Position numbers and translations under genes: made by a program. The notes under the pieces are model-generated. The model saw only the letters and a program-made list of their open reading frames with translations. It did no database searches and had not been told where the DNA came from. A stretch of 64,000 bases of DNA from Paragonimus skrjabini miyazakii (taxonomy: Eukaryota; Platyhelminthes; Trematoda; Plagiorchiida; Troglotrematidae). Position 1 is the first letter of the stretch, and the number at the start of each line of letters is the position of its first letter. The stretch is from contig JTDE01022256.1 in the NCBI GenBank assembly GCA_014338405.1, forward strand, positions 1 to 64,000, in the 5' to 3' direction. Below are positions 31,480 through 44,744 of the stretch, in pieces.

Positions 31480-33095
31480 TTTTTGCTTATTTTGAGAGTG
31501 AAGTTACTCAAATTGATCCCCTTCCGCGGCATAAACGACCGAGACGTATAGAAAGTTGTCGTTCTCTCGACAATGACAGCATTCACTCATCACGCCTTTC
31601 TTCTTCTATCTCTTCCCCCAAGTGTTCTGCCTTCAGTGTGCCTTCGGACAATAATTTTTTTCTGAAGTCAAGACAACTAACAAACATTGGTCCCCTAATG
31701 TTTGCACTCTCCGATAATTAGGTCAAGTTGCTGGGACAAGTATTCCGATCTACTGGGTGTCGGAGGCGCGAGTCTAAGATTCTAACACAGTAATTCACCT
31801 CACCTCAGCTCTAAATGACCGTCGATACAAGTGCTTCTCTCTGACAGTCTCCGGTGGTGACGAGGCTGAATCTCGTGGCTAGGCTAGAGTTGGAATCGGA
31901 CTACGTTCGACTGCATACCAGTGAACATTTCCTAATGCGGAGTCAGACTCAGTGCATAGGTTAAAGTCTGTCAAAGCAAGTCAGAAAATCGATGTATATT
32001 CATCTTCGACGTACGCAATAAGAAACGGCTGTTCGGATATTCTCAATGACACGTTGCACGACACCTCCGTTGACCTTTCGATCCTGACTGGACATTCTGA
32101 CATCATCCTACAAACGAGCAATTTTGATGCTCAGCTTGATGGTCTTTCTCCAAAGTAGAAGTGGCTGAGAGATACGTTTGATGTCCAGGCACAACGCACT
32201 TATAATGGCAGTAGACTGTTGTTGTGCCTATCTCACGGTCTATATAGTTCGAGCACCATAGTTTAACACAGGGAAGGATATTGTCTCCTACGGACACCTC
32301 CATGTACTTCTCAGTCGTGGACACAACTGAATCACCTGATAATCGGTTACAGCAGATGCTACTCCGTTAAAGACTGTCGTGAACTTGGAGCTACCACCTG
32401 AACTCGGAACGTGCTGTTGCGTTTGTCACTTGCCCAGAGGTCATACACACAAGATGCTTAATTGACATTCGAGCGATGAGAGCGTGAATAACGCTTGTCA
32501 GGAATCATTAGTAGACAAATTTAGCGATTTTAATCAGGTGACAGAACCTAAGGAACACTGGGAACAAATCGTGGTCGTTACGAAAGTTTTCTATGAAGAG
32601 GTATGTTCTGTAGGAGCTGTGCGATTGCAACAAAACTGGATTTGTCACTTCGGTAAACTTCACGAACAAGCGTCACTCGATTCCACCTGATTGTGAGTAT
32701 GATCACAACCGCTGTGAACTAAAACGTGAGAAGAGCAAAAGCTCGAGTAAAGACCGTGAGCATCACTTGTTTGAACAGTCAGAAGTGACGGAGTGAGTCT
32801 TTTTTAGCTGTGAGTAGCCGAAAGCTAGTTCCTCTGATCCATAGTTGTGCAGACCGTCGAGTCGGTGTGACCCAGACCACATGTGGAAAACTGGTTCACG
32901 TATCACTAGTAAATTGCGCCGATTTGACGGGCGGGCTGAACATTTTCAAGAATATTTCTGTTGGCCTCAACCAAAGCACGTAAACAACGGGATCCGAATG
33001 GTCAATTATTGCGTTCCGTCGGAAGCAGAAGTGGCCCTGGAGTTCAGGTTATTAAGATGTAACAAGGCTCCTGGACGGCTCTACGGATCGTTTTC
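31480..33095 (+). mobile_element. LINE family 2, 3'-truncated copy (end of 5' UTR through linker)
   Basis: Aligns in opposite orientation with 61000-59500. It starts in the 5' UTR, passes a damaged endonuclease (SDIILQTSNFDAQLDGLS near 32095-32150, where GDFNAQLG is usual), then a block ending QQNWICHFGKLHEQASLDST (32484-32690), then the linker RRFDGRAEHFQEYFCWPQ and SEAEVALEFRLLRCNKAPG, which is where an RT should begin. It stops about there, against a Gag remnant. Identity to the 60-kb copy looks about 90% by eye. Confidence 0.75.
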
Positions 33096-33109
33096 ATAGT
33101 TTCTGGGAG

Positions 33110-34190
33110 CACAATAAAACGGTGTTGCACAGTATGGTTTGCAATAGGCCCCCCGCACTCTTTCACACCATCAATCAGCAGATTGTGACCTCTCCAGCTT
33201 TCTTGGACATAGATGTCGGTTCTACGTTTTGCTTCCTTGCACGAACAGTCAATCGAATGGACGCCGTATCAATCAAGCACTGCTCCATTACCCAGTCAGC
33301 TTCAATTCTTTTATGTTCGGCCTCTCTCCCACTAGGTCTGATTAATTGCTGACCTGCCCAACATAAGAAGCGATCATTGCACACTATTCTTAGACCTCCT
33401 AAACCATCAGGCTTGACAGTCATTCCCCCATTATCCTTTTTCACCACAGCTGAAGCAGCTTCCTAGTCACTCTTTCCTCCGCGGTGCTCTTCTTAGTGCA
33501 GCTGCATCCACTGCCAGCTGCCTTATTGCTTTCTGCATTTCTTCTAGTATCTTGCTGTCCGTAATGTCGTTCACTTCTACTCAGGTCACGGACATAACTC
33601 CCAACTCGCTTGTCATATTCGCACGTTCACCAAAGTCAATTTGGCAGGTGACGTGGGTACTGTGGACTTGGTTGTGAACCACCTACGGAAGATCTTCAAT
33701 AAACTGCTACACCAGTAACTGCCGTCGTGACTTTTAATCCAGTTCCGGTAGCGTCCTGTCCACTATTCCTTACAGAGTGGCGGCAAACACTGAACGATCC
33801 GCTCCCTGTCTATTTTTGGCCGCTTCAAACTCTTGACGTTGGGTTGACAAACGCAGCCATCGGTGTCTCCCTCATATCAGCCCACTCCAGTCTCGTATGG
33901 TATCTTCGCGCTATGTCCAACACCGCCTTCACCTTACCCTTCACCAACGTACGCAGAGTAGCCAGCTTTCCACCGTCGGTCTTGAATCTGACCACCTGCC
34001 CTAAATCGTTCATTATCCATCTTCCTACACTTCTAAATCCTGTTGAAGCTCTTTTATCCACATCTTTCTGTTCCGGATCCAACGGTAGTGCAACAAATCT
34101 AGACATGTTACTCACCGGGCGAAAGGACAGGTCAGTACAACATTCAATGCATCAAAAGGCCTCCTAGAATGACCAGTATTCACAGCTTTA
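33110..34190 (-). mobile_element. Probable Ty3/gypsy-like Gag remnant with a zinc-knuckle motif
   Basis: Minus strand: a 96-residue open block (34115-33825) starting MSNMSRFVALPLDPEQKDVD and containing EWADMRETPMAAFVNP. A frameshift then gives QRQEFEAAKNRQGADRSVFA and ATL, like the Gag motif QREEFxxRxQ...AxFAxAL. Further on come VNDITDSKILEEMQKAIRQL and CFSCGEKG-x-WGNDC, a CCHC zinc knuckle whose His codon is replaced by TAA. No protease or RT follows. Family level is uncertain; Gag-like identity rests on the order of these weak motifs. Confidence 0.5.
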
Positions 34191-34424
34191 GGTCGTCTAT
34201 GTGCAGACGAGATATGGTGCGAAACTGGTGTTGTGAGCCAAGAACACGGATGACACAATGGTTGCTTATTTAGGAAACTCATATGCCGTAGGTGTCCGAA
34301 CAGAACAAGAAACAAAAACATTCATCTGCATATGACAATCGTCCCAGAAGGTGCTGGCTGCCACAGACACTAATGCTCAGCTTCTTTGCGTGGCCAGAAC
34401 TACTCCATGGCATACTGCACTGTC

Positions 34425-34515
34425 GTGTTGGTGAGATGTTTCTTTCCGTATTTTTCCTGCGGCCACTTTGTCGCCCCACTACTGAATAGTGGTACTGTAA
34501 GTAGTTTGGGGTGAT
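34425..34515 (+). repeat. Short repeat R4, copy 1
   Basis: Shares CCCCACTACTGAATA and a preceding GATGTTT...GTATTTTTCCTGCGGCCACTT pattern with 45125-45225 in the same orientation. Confidence 0.4.
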
Positions 34516-36651
34516 TGCTCGTCCTCATCACGCTGATTCAAATTACCCGACAGATCTGGTCTGACGAGTGTCTGCAGGGAAGACGGAACGTGGTGAAAGA
34601 GGATTTCACTCACAGAGGGATATCTCGAGAGCAAGAGAGAAATCATCAAGACTAGTGTGCACATACTCTCATGACACTGTCTGTCCAACAGTTCATAAGA
34701 AATTTGTGTCGATAGGACAAGTCTGCTGAAATGAATATACTGTTCAGTCTACTCATGTCTCTGCTGCGAAAGACATGAATGGTCGAAATGTGAGATCAAA
34801 GTTACCTATTATTTGATCCACGACGAAACTGAAGACGACAACTGATGAGAATGGAAAAACTTGACATACACCACTTCAGTATAGAGTGTATTTGATAATT
34901 CATCGTATACCCCCATCTGAGCGGATATAGTAGGACAGCATACCGAAAGATTGAGCACACTCGGACGATTTGATAATGCACTTACTCGTCGGTCGACTAA
35001 GCCCAACGTATCATTGTGGTCCAGAACCACGGAGATTATTGGGCAGTGGCATTCGTGAGCTTGTTTCTGAAGTTTACATAGAATGTGAATCTTATCTATA
35101 CATCACTGCTCGTGACAGAGGCCAGCCTGATCACCCCTGATGACTATATCCCGAGCTTCAGTGAGTTGCCGAATCATACTGGACAATGACCTCCTAGTTA
35201 GGATAAGCGTATGGCGAACTGTTCTATTGTTCTCATAGGTTATCAAAACTTATTCTCCAAATATGGGAAACATACAATATTTAACCTGTTAATAAGGTTG
35301 TTGCCGTTCATTCAGCTTAGTTCCAACAGTTGGCTTAAGCCTTCATATGTGCTGCATAACAATCTGTAAGGATTGAATGTTCGAATTTACTAGGGCCAGC
35401 AGCTGTGAAACGTATCAAAGCAGCGACAGAGTAGTGGCGTTATTCTCTCACTAATACCTTCATACTGAAACTATATTAAGGGTTGGGTGTTAAGCTACTA
35501 CCTGCTAAAAACTGTACTGTATTTTGCTTCCCTGTAAAGAGAAAAAACTACGGAATTTGTACCTGAAAGGGCACCTTGAAGACATGTTCATATATGTCAA
35601 AAATTGCGAACGATCAGCTGATGCCGAGTGCACTCACCCAGTCGTTCTTTCAGCAACACTCCTGCTGGTCTCCGTTGTAACGCAACAATGACATGCTTTC
35701 TCTTTCTAGTATCATGCGAGCTAACATTGGAAATGGATGAAAAGCAAGCGCTTGGGTTGTCAGTAATTTGCTTAGCCTCAAAGTAGCTGGAAAAGTGGTC
35801 GCGTGGTTTTTACGTGCTCTGAGATTAGCAGTAATAAATGGTATCTAGTCTAATCATACAAACCGAAGAGAATACTGTGAATTGATTGAAAATTGACAGC
35901 CCCAATAAGTGAATAACTTGTGTTGAGCCGGAGGATCGTTAGTTCCAAACGACAGTTATTCATGTCAGTCACAGAAACAACCAAGGAATTGTCAGACTAA
36001 CATGTTACTCAGTGACGTGTAAATATTTGAGGCGTACGGAAATTTGTATACACGATGAGACTTATAAATGAGACGCTTTCCTCGAGAAGTTCTCATGTAA
36101 TGAGACGACCGTCCAGTCGAAGGTTCACATGGCAACATGGTAAGTGTCAGTAATCCAAGTCCGGTAATGATTGAAGCTGACGTGTACGTTCCATTCAATA
36201 CTACTAACTCTCTCGTTCGTTTAAAATAGATCCGCTTGAAATCAGCACAAAGTTGGCGTTATACTTTTGGAAAGTGAATTATTATTTCCTTCGATTGAAC
36301 GAACGTAACGGCCTGTCATAGGAACTTCCAAATTGGAGGTTTTTGTCAGCATGAAGATGACACATTAATTATCATTGTCTGCTAAGTTCAACAGGTATGG
36401 AAAACATGATCCAGTGGGATTGGTTATACGTACTAATTGCGGTCGGACACATTAGGAAGTAATTGTACATCCACTTCATAGTCTTTTTGGAGTTTCAGAG
36501 TCCTATGGTGGAAAAAAACCTTTGACAACGCATTTGATTTAAAATTAATGAATTTACGTTTATCCTGTTTTAAGCTGACCCACTATGACGTATTGGTCGA
36601 ACAATATATAAATATACGAAGAACCCGTTGACAACCCAATTCGACTTCTAG
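34516..36651 (+). other. No gene recognised
   Basis: Short open frames only, none with a motif or splice support. Confidence 0.5.
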
Positions 36652-36715
36652 ACAGCCTTAGCAGGATATACAAGTTATATATACATATATAACCTGTATA
36701 TCCTGCTAAGGCTGT
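36652..36715. repeat. 64-bp near-perfect palindrome
   Basis: Left arm starts ACAGCCTTAGCAGGATATAC and the right arm is its reverse complement, ending GTATATCCTGCTAAGGCTGT. The centre is AT-rich. Arms of 32 bases differ at about two positions and there is essentially no loop. Confidence 0.9.
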
Positions 36716-37734
36716 ATAAAAGCCTATATATAAATTCTCATCAGATGGTCTGAACGCGGTTCGAAGTTGCAACCATGTGCATAACGAACAGAATCTCTCG
36801 TCTGCTCAGTTCACGATCATCATTTAGCATAGGAACATTCAGATGGCTGATGCGTCGTTTGGTAAAGTTTAAACCCGTCTTGGAATGTGATTATCTGACA
36901 GGGAACATCAGAAAGAAATATGGAGAACGTTTATCAATATCATGCTAGCGGGTTTGGCCATTGGTGTGCTGAGTTGCGTTGTGCCGATTGTTTTGATCTG
37001 ACTACTGGCAAACTTCGAGTAGTTAGATGTATTAGGTAATTTAGTTGTAAGCTTACAGATTGTACCCGGGGCGGCGAAAGATTTGCGTTTGTTGGAAAAG
37101 AGCTGCGGTGGACGATGTAGAGTAAGTTGGCTGAAACTTGATAATAAGAAGCAATCGTTTCAGTGACGAACACCGGAGCGTTCAGAAACCACATTCCACT
37201 AGATGTTTGGATTTAATGACATGTGGTAATTAGGAAACTTACTGCGCAGGTTGTTTCTACGTATGCGCCGATCGAGTGGAATTTTAAAACTCGCAAACGA
37301 TTTAGCGTTGACTACAGAGTTGGGGAGAACGACCCAGTTTTAACGGGTTATAACTGTAAGTTGGTTCTGTCAACCTAGTAGCTTGCTCATTTCCGAGTCC
37401 ATTTTCAGTTTGTTTGTGAATAGTTCATGTAGGTGTTAAATCATCTTTGAGATAAAGACAATAACCCTGTATGACCGTCTCCAGGTGTGGACGGATTATA
37501 AAATCAAACATAGAAAAGAAGATCTCAGGTTTAAGTTCTCATAAGTTCGTCGCAAGAGGTGTAATAACATCCATACAATTTTTGTCATACCTGCAGAATT
37601 TATAGACTGATTCAAACTACCTGTTTCTCAGGAAATTAAATGCCGTTTTCATTCTGACTTGAGTAACTTAGTTTTGCAAAAGTAATCCTTACTTTGCAAC
37701 TTGCATGAATGATTTCGCATTCGATGAGGTTTTA
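36716..37734 (+). other. No gene recognised
   Basis: A minus-strand frame of 84 residues (37194-36940) has no recognisable domain. Confidence 0.45.
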
Positions 37735-38031
37735 CAATCAATTTTTCCACGTACATTCTTCACTACGACCTTTCAAGTCGTTGTGTAGGATATACACTTC
37801 TTTTAGACATACTTCAACTTGCAAGAGTTTTATGCCGTCAGAGTATAGCAGCAGTGGTGCTTTGTCAATGCTAGGTAGTTCGCGAATATGTAGTATGAAA
37901 AGCGAGGGTCGCATAATCGTGGATTGCGGAACTCTGCTGTTTGCATGAAATAGGTTTGATATCTGCCAATTCCTAACGAAGCTTAACCTATTTCCGGTGA
38001 CATTTTTCTGGTTGCCTGGGAATGTGTCCAT
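37735..38031 (-). mobile_element. CR1/jockey-type LINE RT fragment
   Basis: Minus frame of 97 residues. SRVPQSTIMRPSLFILHIRE followed by LPS corresponds to the GVPQGSVLGPLLFLLYINDLP motif of CR1/jockey RTs, and PLLLYSDGIKLLQ corresponds to LLYADDxKLW with the catalytic AD-D changed to S-D-G. The preceding FPGNQKNVTGN...NWQ fits the FLxxRxQxV...W block. A different lineage from families 1-3. Dead. Confidence 0.6.
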
Positions 38032-40539
38032 CTATGTAGGAGTCGTGGGATATTCGTGGTAGGATTGGCTAGTCAATCCTTTTTAAAGTTCTGAAGAATT
38101 CCAGATTGATTTTATCAGTGCGGCACCATATATCAGCTGTAGTCGTAACATAGTCACGAGTGATCAGTAAGTGCTTTGATACAATTATATGCGTCATAGA
38201 ATGTTGCCCCCAATAAATGTGTTTGAATTCTGCTGTCAAAGTTTGGACAGCGGCAGCTTTAGCCAACCTTTCAATCGACAACAGATAAGCGTAAAGCTAT
38301 TAGCTGATGACTTGCTGGGTCTCTTCACCAACCACCTTTTAGGGTAGCATTGTAGTGATCCTGTAATATTGTTTTCGTACTCACGGAGAGAAAGGCAAAA
38401 TATTGATACGATAGCCTATGGTAGGTCTGGAGATGTCAAATACCTCTGCCACGAATCTAACCAAAGAGTTAAAATCAATTCACTTTCTAGGAAAGTTTAC
38501 ATTTAAGTTTGTTTGTCTCATTAGTCCACTGCTGATAGAAAACCTGTTTCCTGTAACGCCATTGCAAATAAGAGATGTGGTAAGGAACCACAGGAGAACG
38601 AACTGAACAGCAAGAATCACGTACAGACAACCATGTGAATAGATTTTACATCCATCCGTCAGCTTGTGCTATTATTTGCTCAACCGTCTCTGACATGAGC
38701 GGTACAGATCAGCCTCCGTTATCATGCTGCGTTATTTTGGAAAATTCACTTGCAAGAAGGAAACCGATTGCAATTGCGCAAGGTAACCTATATTTTGCAG
38801 TTAGGTTTTTCAGGAATAATTCCATTTGAGGTTGACTCTATTTTGATCAAGGTCTTGCGATAGAGACGACAAGTTGAACCTTACCGAGACATTTGACAGT
38901 CATTTAGGATAAAACGATAAAATAACATGCATAACATTCTTCACATTCGATAAGAGAAGCCAGAATGGTTACATGATAAACGCGTTGCTAATACTGTCTG
39001 AAAGATAAATTCGTGGCTTTCAAAGCCAAGTGGATAACCATTTATCAACGCATGCGAAAAACCAACCTGCAGTACGTTTTTGAGGTTCACGGGTGCACTG
39101 TTTATCAACCCGAAATGTAACAATTCGTCTGCTACTATACTAAATTAAATTCTATTCGACTGTCCTTGAGTTGACGTACCGCGTTAACCGCTCGTTCGCT
39201 TTGTGCTCCACTACTAATTCCCTTATAAACTTGACATACTGACACGATGTGTTCAACCTGAAAACTGTCTCGTTCACTACATCCTCTTTAGCATATAATT
39301 TTTCCATCAAGACTGTGTTAATCAGACACAGTTGACACAAGTCGCCAATTAATCCCAAGTTCATTTATCTCAGGACACATTCTGTAGCTAGTTGTGTTTC
39401 AACCGATAACGATGGATCAGATCATAATCGATAGGTCAATATCAATTTTGCCACCTGTTGTTTTGAGGTCAGTACTAGATAAATTGTGGTGTTAACTGTG
39501 TGGCCAAAATACGTTGAAGGATTTGTCAAAGTGGCATGGACGTGAGTGAATATCGTTAGACGATGTGAAATGAATGACCGATGTAAGCACGTGACTACAC
39601 TATGCGCCGAAGCAAATTTCTGGCAAATTTACATAACTGGAGACTCAGAAGAGTGGGGTGGGATAACAAGAGCATGCGCATTGCAGTATGCTTCTTACAT
39701 TTATCAACAGGGCATCATTTTGCAGCCAGTGCATTCAGATATATTTTTACAATGAATCCATTTTTAGAAAAGAGTAGAAAAAAACGTTTCTGTCCTATTA
39801 GAAATTGTTGGTATTATATATCCTTGCTGCAACGGAGATTTGAACTGCGGTCAAACAGTCTGGTGAACACTACGTCCTAACTCCATATTAGTTGCAAACG
39901 AACTGTCACATCTACACAGAGCTACGCTCGTTAATGGGTAATCCTTTAGCTTATACACGTTTTCAACGTCATGTTTTTTTAATCGTCATGTAAAGGGTTA
40001 AACTACACAATCGATTCACCCGTGACCCCAGAACTGGATAATGCGTTTCATTATGCTCATTTGGCGGTCTATTCTGACTACTAGGAAGTTTGTTATTGAG
40101 TGGTCTATAGTGTGGAAGAGTTTCTTGACAAGCATAATCTAGCCGCTTTAATGTTACTGGATCCTAACAGTATGCTGATCTGCCTGAGTCAGCAACAGCT
40201 GTCGTCGAATCACCGTGTCTTCTGTGAATCATACTTAACATACCGGTCCCTTTGTCGAATTCTAGCAGAGTTTTTATCATTTTCTTCTGTTATGTTGTGT
40301 TCAACTTTTTGCAAGCATAAATAAATTGTCCGCCACCTCGCAGACGGTTAAGGGATTTTTAAGAGGTGATCAATTCACTATCGAGTCGGATGAAATTGCG
40401 AGACGATCAGTTTAAAAAGAACGAGTGTACTTTAGCAGCTGAGCATCATCAAATATGTTGAAGATTTGTACATTCGGTTAAAAAATAATCAACGGCAGCT
40501 TGAACGATGACATTATTTGCCTTATAAACGTATTTATTT
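38032..40539 (+). other. No gene recognised
   Basis: Small open frames without motifs. Upstream RT sequence of the 37.7-kb LINE fragment may continue to about 38290 on minus, but I cannot confirm it. Confidence 0.45.
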
Positions 40540-41225
40540 TGATTTCTGAAGACGGAACAAGCCCTCAGTTTTCACAACAACCAGTCAGTCTGCCACAAAA
40601 TGAAGCTGTATTCCAACTGTATTTAAAAGAGCTGAAACCTACCGCAAAATTGCAGAGTTCCGAAGAACCAAAGGAGAATATTTGTACCGAGTATTTCTAC
40701 GCAACAGATATCCACGAAATTTCATCAGACGGAGTTTGCTGCAGAAAGTAAGAGATGCAAACTCTATGAAAGGATCAACAAAAGGAATTGCAATGTCATA
40801 AATCAAAACCGCGTCAGAAAGGTTTGCAGGAATTCAAAGATTACACAGTATCACATTTGTGCACAAGCCCAAGGCAACGTCACGGAAATAACTTCAGAGA
40901 CCAAAGATACTACTCAAACCCGTTGATAGAAGAAACGTTATATGGAAAATCCAATTCAATAACTGTGAACTACTCTGTCGGCCAAATTGGATGGAACCTA
41001 TCAACGCGAATTCATGAACACGACTTGGTTATCAAGAGACACGAGCAATTTTCTTCGATTCCCGTTCACGAGGATTACGCGGGACACACCTTCAAACTGA
41101 GTGCCGAAAACTTCCTTACTCAGGCAAATAACAAACACGTAAAAGAATTTCTTAAAGTGTGATATTCATCAGTAGGATCAGTAAACAAACACATACAAGT
41201 GGACACTATCTGTGACCCATGTAAC
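40540..41225 (+). mobile_element. Penelope-like element 3, GIY-YIG end only
   Basis: Three-frame reading gives the stretch between RT and endonuclease (a frame reading KFHQTEFAAESKRCK, then THKPKAT-like and RPK blocks), then NYSVGQIGWNLSTRIHEHDL near 40968-41027, the YVGQTGRxLSTRIxEH core, and SIPVHEDYAGHTFKLSAENF, LTQANNKHVKEFLKV and SVNKHIQVD. These are the usual C-terminal blocks of the PLE lineage with a GH-F...H..EF..W..S..SINKH ending. The RT is absent. It is a different PLE subfamily from element 2, whose domain reads ESYIGRTERR followed by HLPKW. Confidence 0.7.
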
Positions 41226-44200
41226 GACTATACTAAATAATACTTCTGACAGTCGTAGTTAACAGTGAAGTTTCAATGATTTTCCTTTTCTTTACTTACT
41301 CTTGTTCTAATCAAGCTGTGCTGTCCGTCCCGAGGCTAAAATTACAACTCGATCCGCGCCTCGTTAGTTTGACGTGTTTCTATGTACCCTCCATTTCTGC
41401 AGGGTCTACACCAATACACAGGGATGAAGACGCTGGGTCTTGGTTGACATTTTTGTTCGGTTTTCGAAAGTGACAACTGTCTGGGTAGTTTTCTGTTGAA
41501 CTAATTCCAACTACCAGTATTAACAAAGTACTAGAGGGAATGTTAAATCGCTCCTGTCGATTTAGGGCAATTCACTCATTAACGCGTATCCGACAATTTC
41601 AATAACCCGTATTCAGGCGGTCGCGTTAACGGGACTATCTTCCAAGTCCAAAAAACGTCAGAAAAGAGGATCGAAAGAATAGAATTTATACGGTGCTGTT
41701 TAGTTAAATTACAATAAAGGTGTAATCTCACTTTGAATGTCAATTAACCGGATACACAAATTATCCGGCAAAGACGTTCAAAACACGAGTTCATAAATAA
41801 CTACCAGTCAACGGGAAATGAGCTCAATAAAACAATCGGCTGCAGATGAGGTTGAGAACTTGTCATACTATACCAAGTTGGAAGTTTTAACAGATAAACA
41901 ATGATAGTTATCAAAAGGAAGAAAGCAAACATTGTATGTGCAGTTAGGGTACAAAATTCGTCATAAACGTTTACTGCACACAGCAAAGACAAATAAGGTC
42001 AAATTAGGGATTGGCTTTCTACAAACAAACCAAGCATATCTTAACGTATTCATCATTCTGCATCATACCAAACAAAAGACGACCAACGTATCAGACGAAC
42101 TTCATCAGCTACATCAGGGAATGTGAACGCCATCAAGCTCAAATGCCGACAAACTCGAATGAAACAATTTGAACTGATCGGGCTGATGACTACAACGGGA
42201 CGATGGATAATCGATAGGATTTCACTTCCAGAAACGATAAAGTGATCCATTTGGTCAGAAGACAACGATCAACCAATTAGCTTCGTGGTCATAATTCGAA
42301 ACTAACAGCCGATCAGATTCCAGGTTAAAGGCTGAAAAGCTGTGGGAACTAAACAGTCGGGCGTTAAGTAAAAGTCAATGGTAACTCAGGTCATAGGTCA
42401 CTTACAACAGAAAGTCAATTCACTGTTGGATATAAGAACAGGCATCCACCACAATTCACTAATCTCTATGTTTTAAACTACACGCTGATGATGTCACCTC
42501 GTTTGGCGATGAACCGTGTGCAACCTTAATGATAAACTTGACGAACATCCCAGTACTGGTCTTTAGAAGCCTGCTGAATTTACCCTCAATGAGCTCTAAC
42601 GGTTATGAGGATCGTTTACATAACATAAGTGTAAAGCAGTTAGGCAAGTCCCTGCTACGTCCGCATGAGGAGAAAGGAAGAACAAACGATGATACCAGCA
42701 TTCAATCGCTAGCCGAGGCTCTCTTCAATTGTTGCAACATATGATTAGCTAACTGCTCGGACTCATGTTCTCTGTTTTGAATGGCTGAACTCTTTTCAAT
42801 TCTCTACATAGCTGGCAGTGCGGCTACATTTAAAGGAAGAACTATAGTAAGAAATGTAAAATGGTTGATTTCTCTCAAAAGGTTGAATAAAACAGTTAAG
42901 AACTAAGCAAAAGCAGCTTTCGAGTTTTCGTAGTGTATTCTCTTTGACAGTGAACAAGAGCCAACTGCATGTATAAAACTATTCAGATGGGTTGAACAGA
43001 AGAATGAATGTAATCGTAGAAATTAAAAGGAATATGTGCCAGGCTGCTAGGTCCATGGAAGTCAAAGCGTACACGTAATTGTATCTGTACATAAAATGCT
43101 GGATAAGGTCGATCAATCGTGATGTTCTCAAAGAACCGCAAGATGTGCTAATTAGCGTGAGTTTAATCCGAAAAATTGCGGTATATACGCTCGAGGTTTA
43201 TATGAACCCGTGGCGAGCAAAGTAGGCTGTACGACCACCTTTTAAGTTCGTTTAATCAAAAGTTTCTTGCAACCAATATTTCAAAAAATTATCAGTTCTG
43301 CAGACGTAAACGTCGCTTCAGTCACAAAAGATTGATTAGTAGAGTGAATCAGTAACAGTACATCGTTTTCCCTTGTTTTGTAGTAACAGTACCTTGCGTG
43401 TTCGGTAAAGAACTAAGAGCCGAGCTACCTTATAGACTGAGTCGGAGCGTTTTTCAGTTCGAAGTAAAGAACTGTCACTACTGAATGGGAGTTCTTACAA
43501 CTTGTCTATTTGTTTGTCCAGAAGACATCTTACGAAAGCAAATTTAACCTTCCAATTGAATAGCACTAAAGCCAGCATAAATCAATCCGAAGAAACGTTT
43601 ACATCAAGGCCGTTGGTGTCAAACAGATTGCATTTGGCTTCTCTCGTCTTGTTCAGTGAGACGTGCGTAAATCATTTCTGAATGTCCAATGAACATGACT
43701 TTATCTGTTAGGTTGATGTGGTTAAAATCTTCAGTCAAATTGAACGAGTTTTTGAGAGTATGTCCCAAACTATCTACTTAACGACCTCACGATGTGCATC
43801 CACTACTGAACCAGTTTGTGCTGTGTGGTAATAAACACAGATAAATGGACTTGAGTGGTGCTTCGAGTTCGTGAATGTTAGGTAAACTATACAGCTGTAC
43901 GATGATAAAATACCGCGTTTCAGTAATCCAAAATTGATGGGGTCGAAGTGGCGAACCCCTTGAGGTCGTCACTTACTGATTCTTTTAATCGTACTGTTGA
44001 CTACAAGACTATTACTGTCTATTGTAATGAAAAAATGTCCATGCGTGCGAAGGTTTGCTTTGTACAATGTTAAGCACTAACTAAATAGTTCCTGCTATAC
44101 GGTAGGTTAACACCTTGTAATTTAATTACTCACAATCTAGATAGTATATGATCAATTCCATTATAGTCATCACGACGTCCTTTGCTATTTTTTGTGGTAT

Positions 44201-44744
44201 CGAACTGGCTGTATTCCATGCTACCATCTATCGGTATCTGCTTTCTCATTACAAAGAGAAATGTCAATAGCAGTCTTATCCATCTTGATTAGCGATGAAA
44301 GTGTCGACCAGATAACGGTGAACAGTCGCATTCTGGAAACGCTAGATTGCTTGATTCGGCTTTCGACAACTAGAATTTCTAAATGAAAATCGAATGAATT
44401 AGGTGGACGTGTTCATAAAAACAGGTCCATACAGAGGATGGTTGGGATCAAACGGCTAGGATGTCGACCCTTGACACTCACCAAAGTGCTGCATGACGAT
44501 AACTCTTAGCAAATGCTTGCTAAGGATGTCGCTGCTTTTCCATTAATATTTCAGTGATAAAACCATTGGATTGAAATCGTCGGACAACAAATCGAAGAAA
44601 AAAACAGAACAGCATCAAACCTTACGAGGGAGTGCACAGGATTTATGAATCACGAAACTCATGAATTAGGTAGAGAGAACAGGATGATGGACACGTTTTA
44701 GTAGACTTATCAATAAATCAGTAGTATTGTTGTATAACAGACAG
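41226..44744 (+). other. Gene-poor stretch
   Basis: AT-rich sequence with short open frames only. No recognised coding, RNA or repeat feature. Confidence 0.5.
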
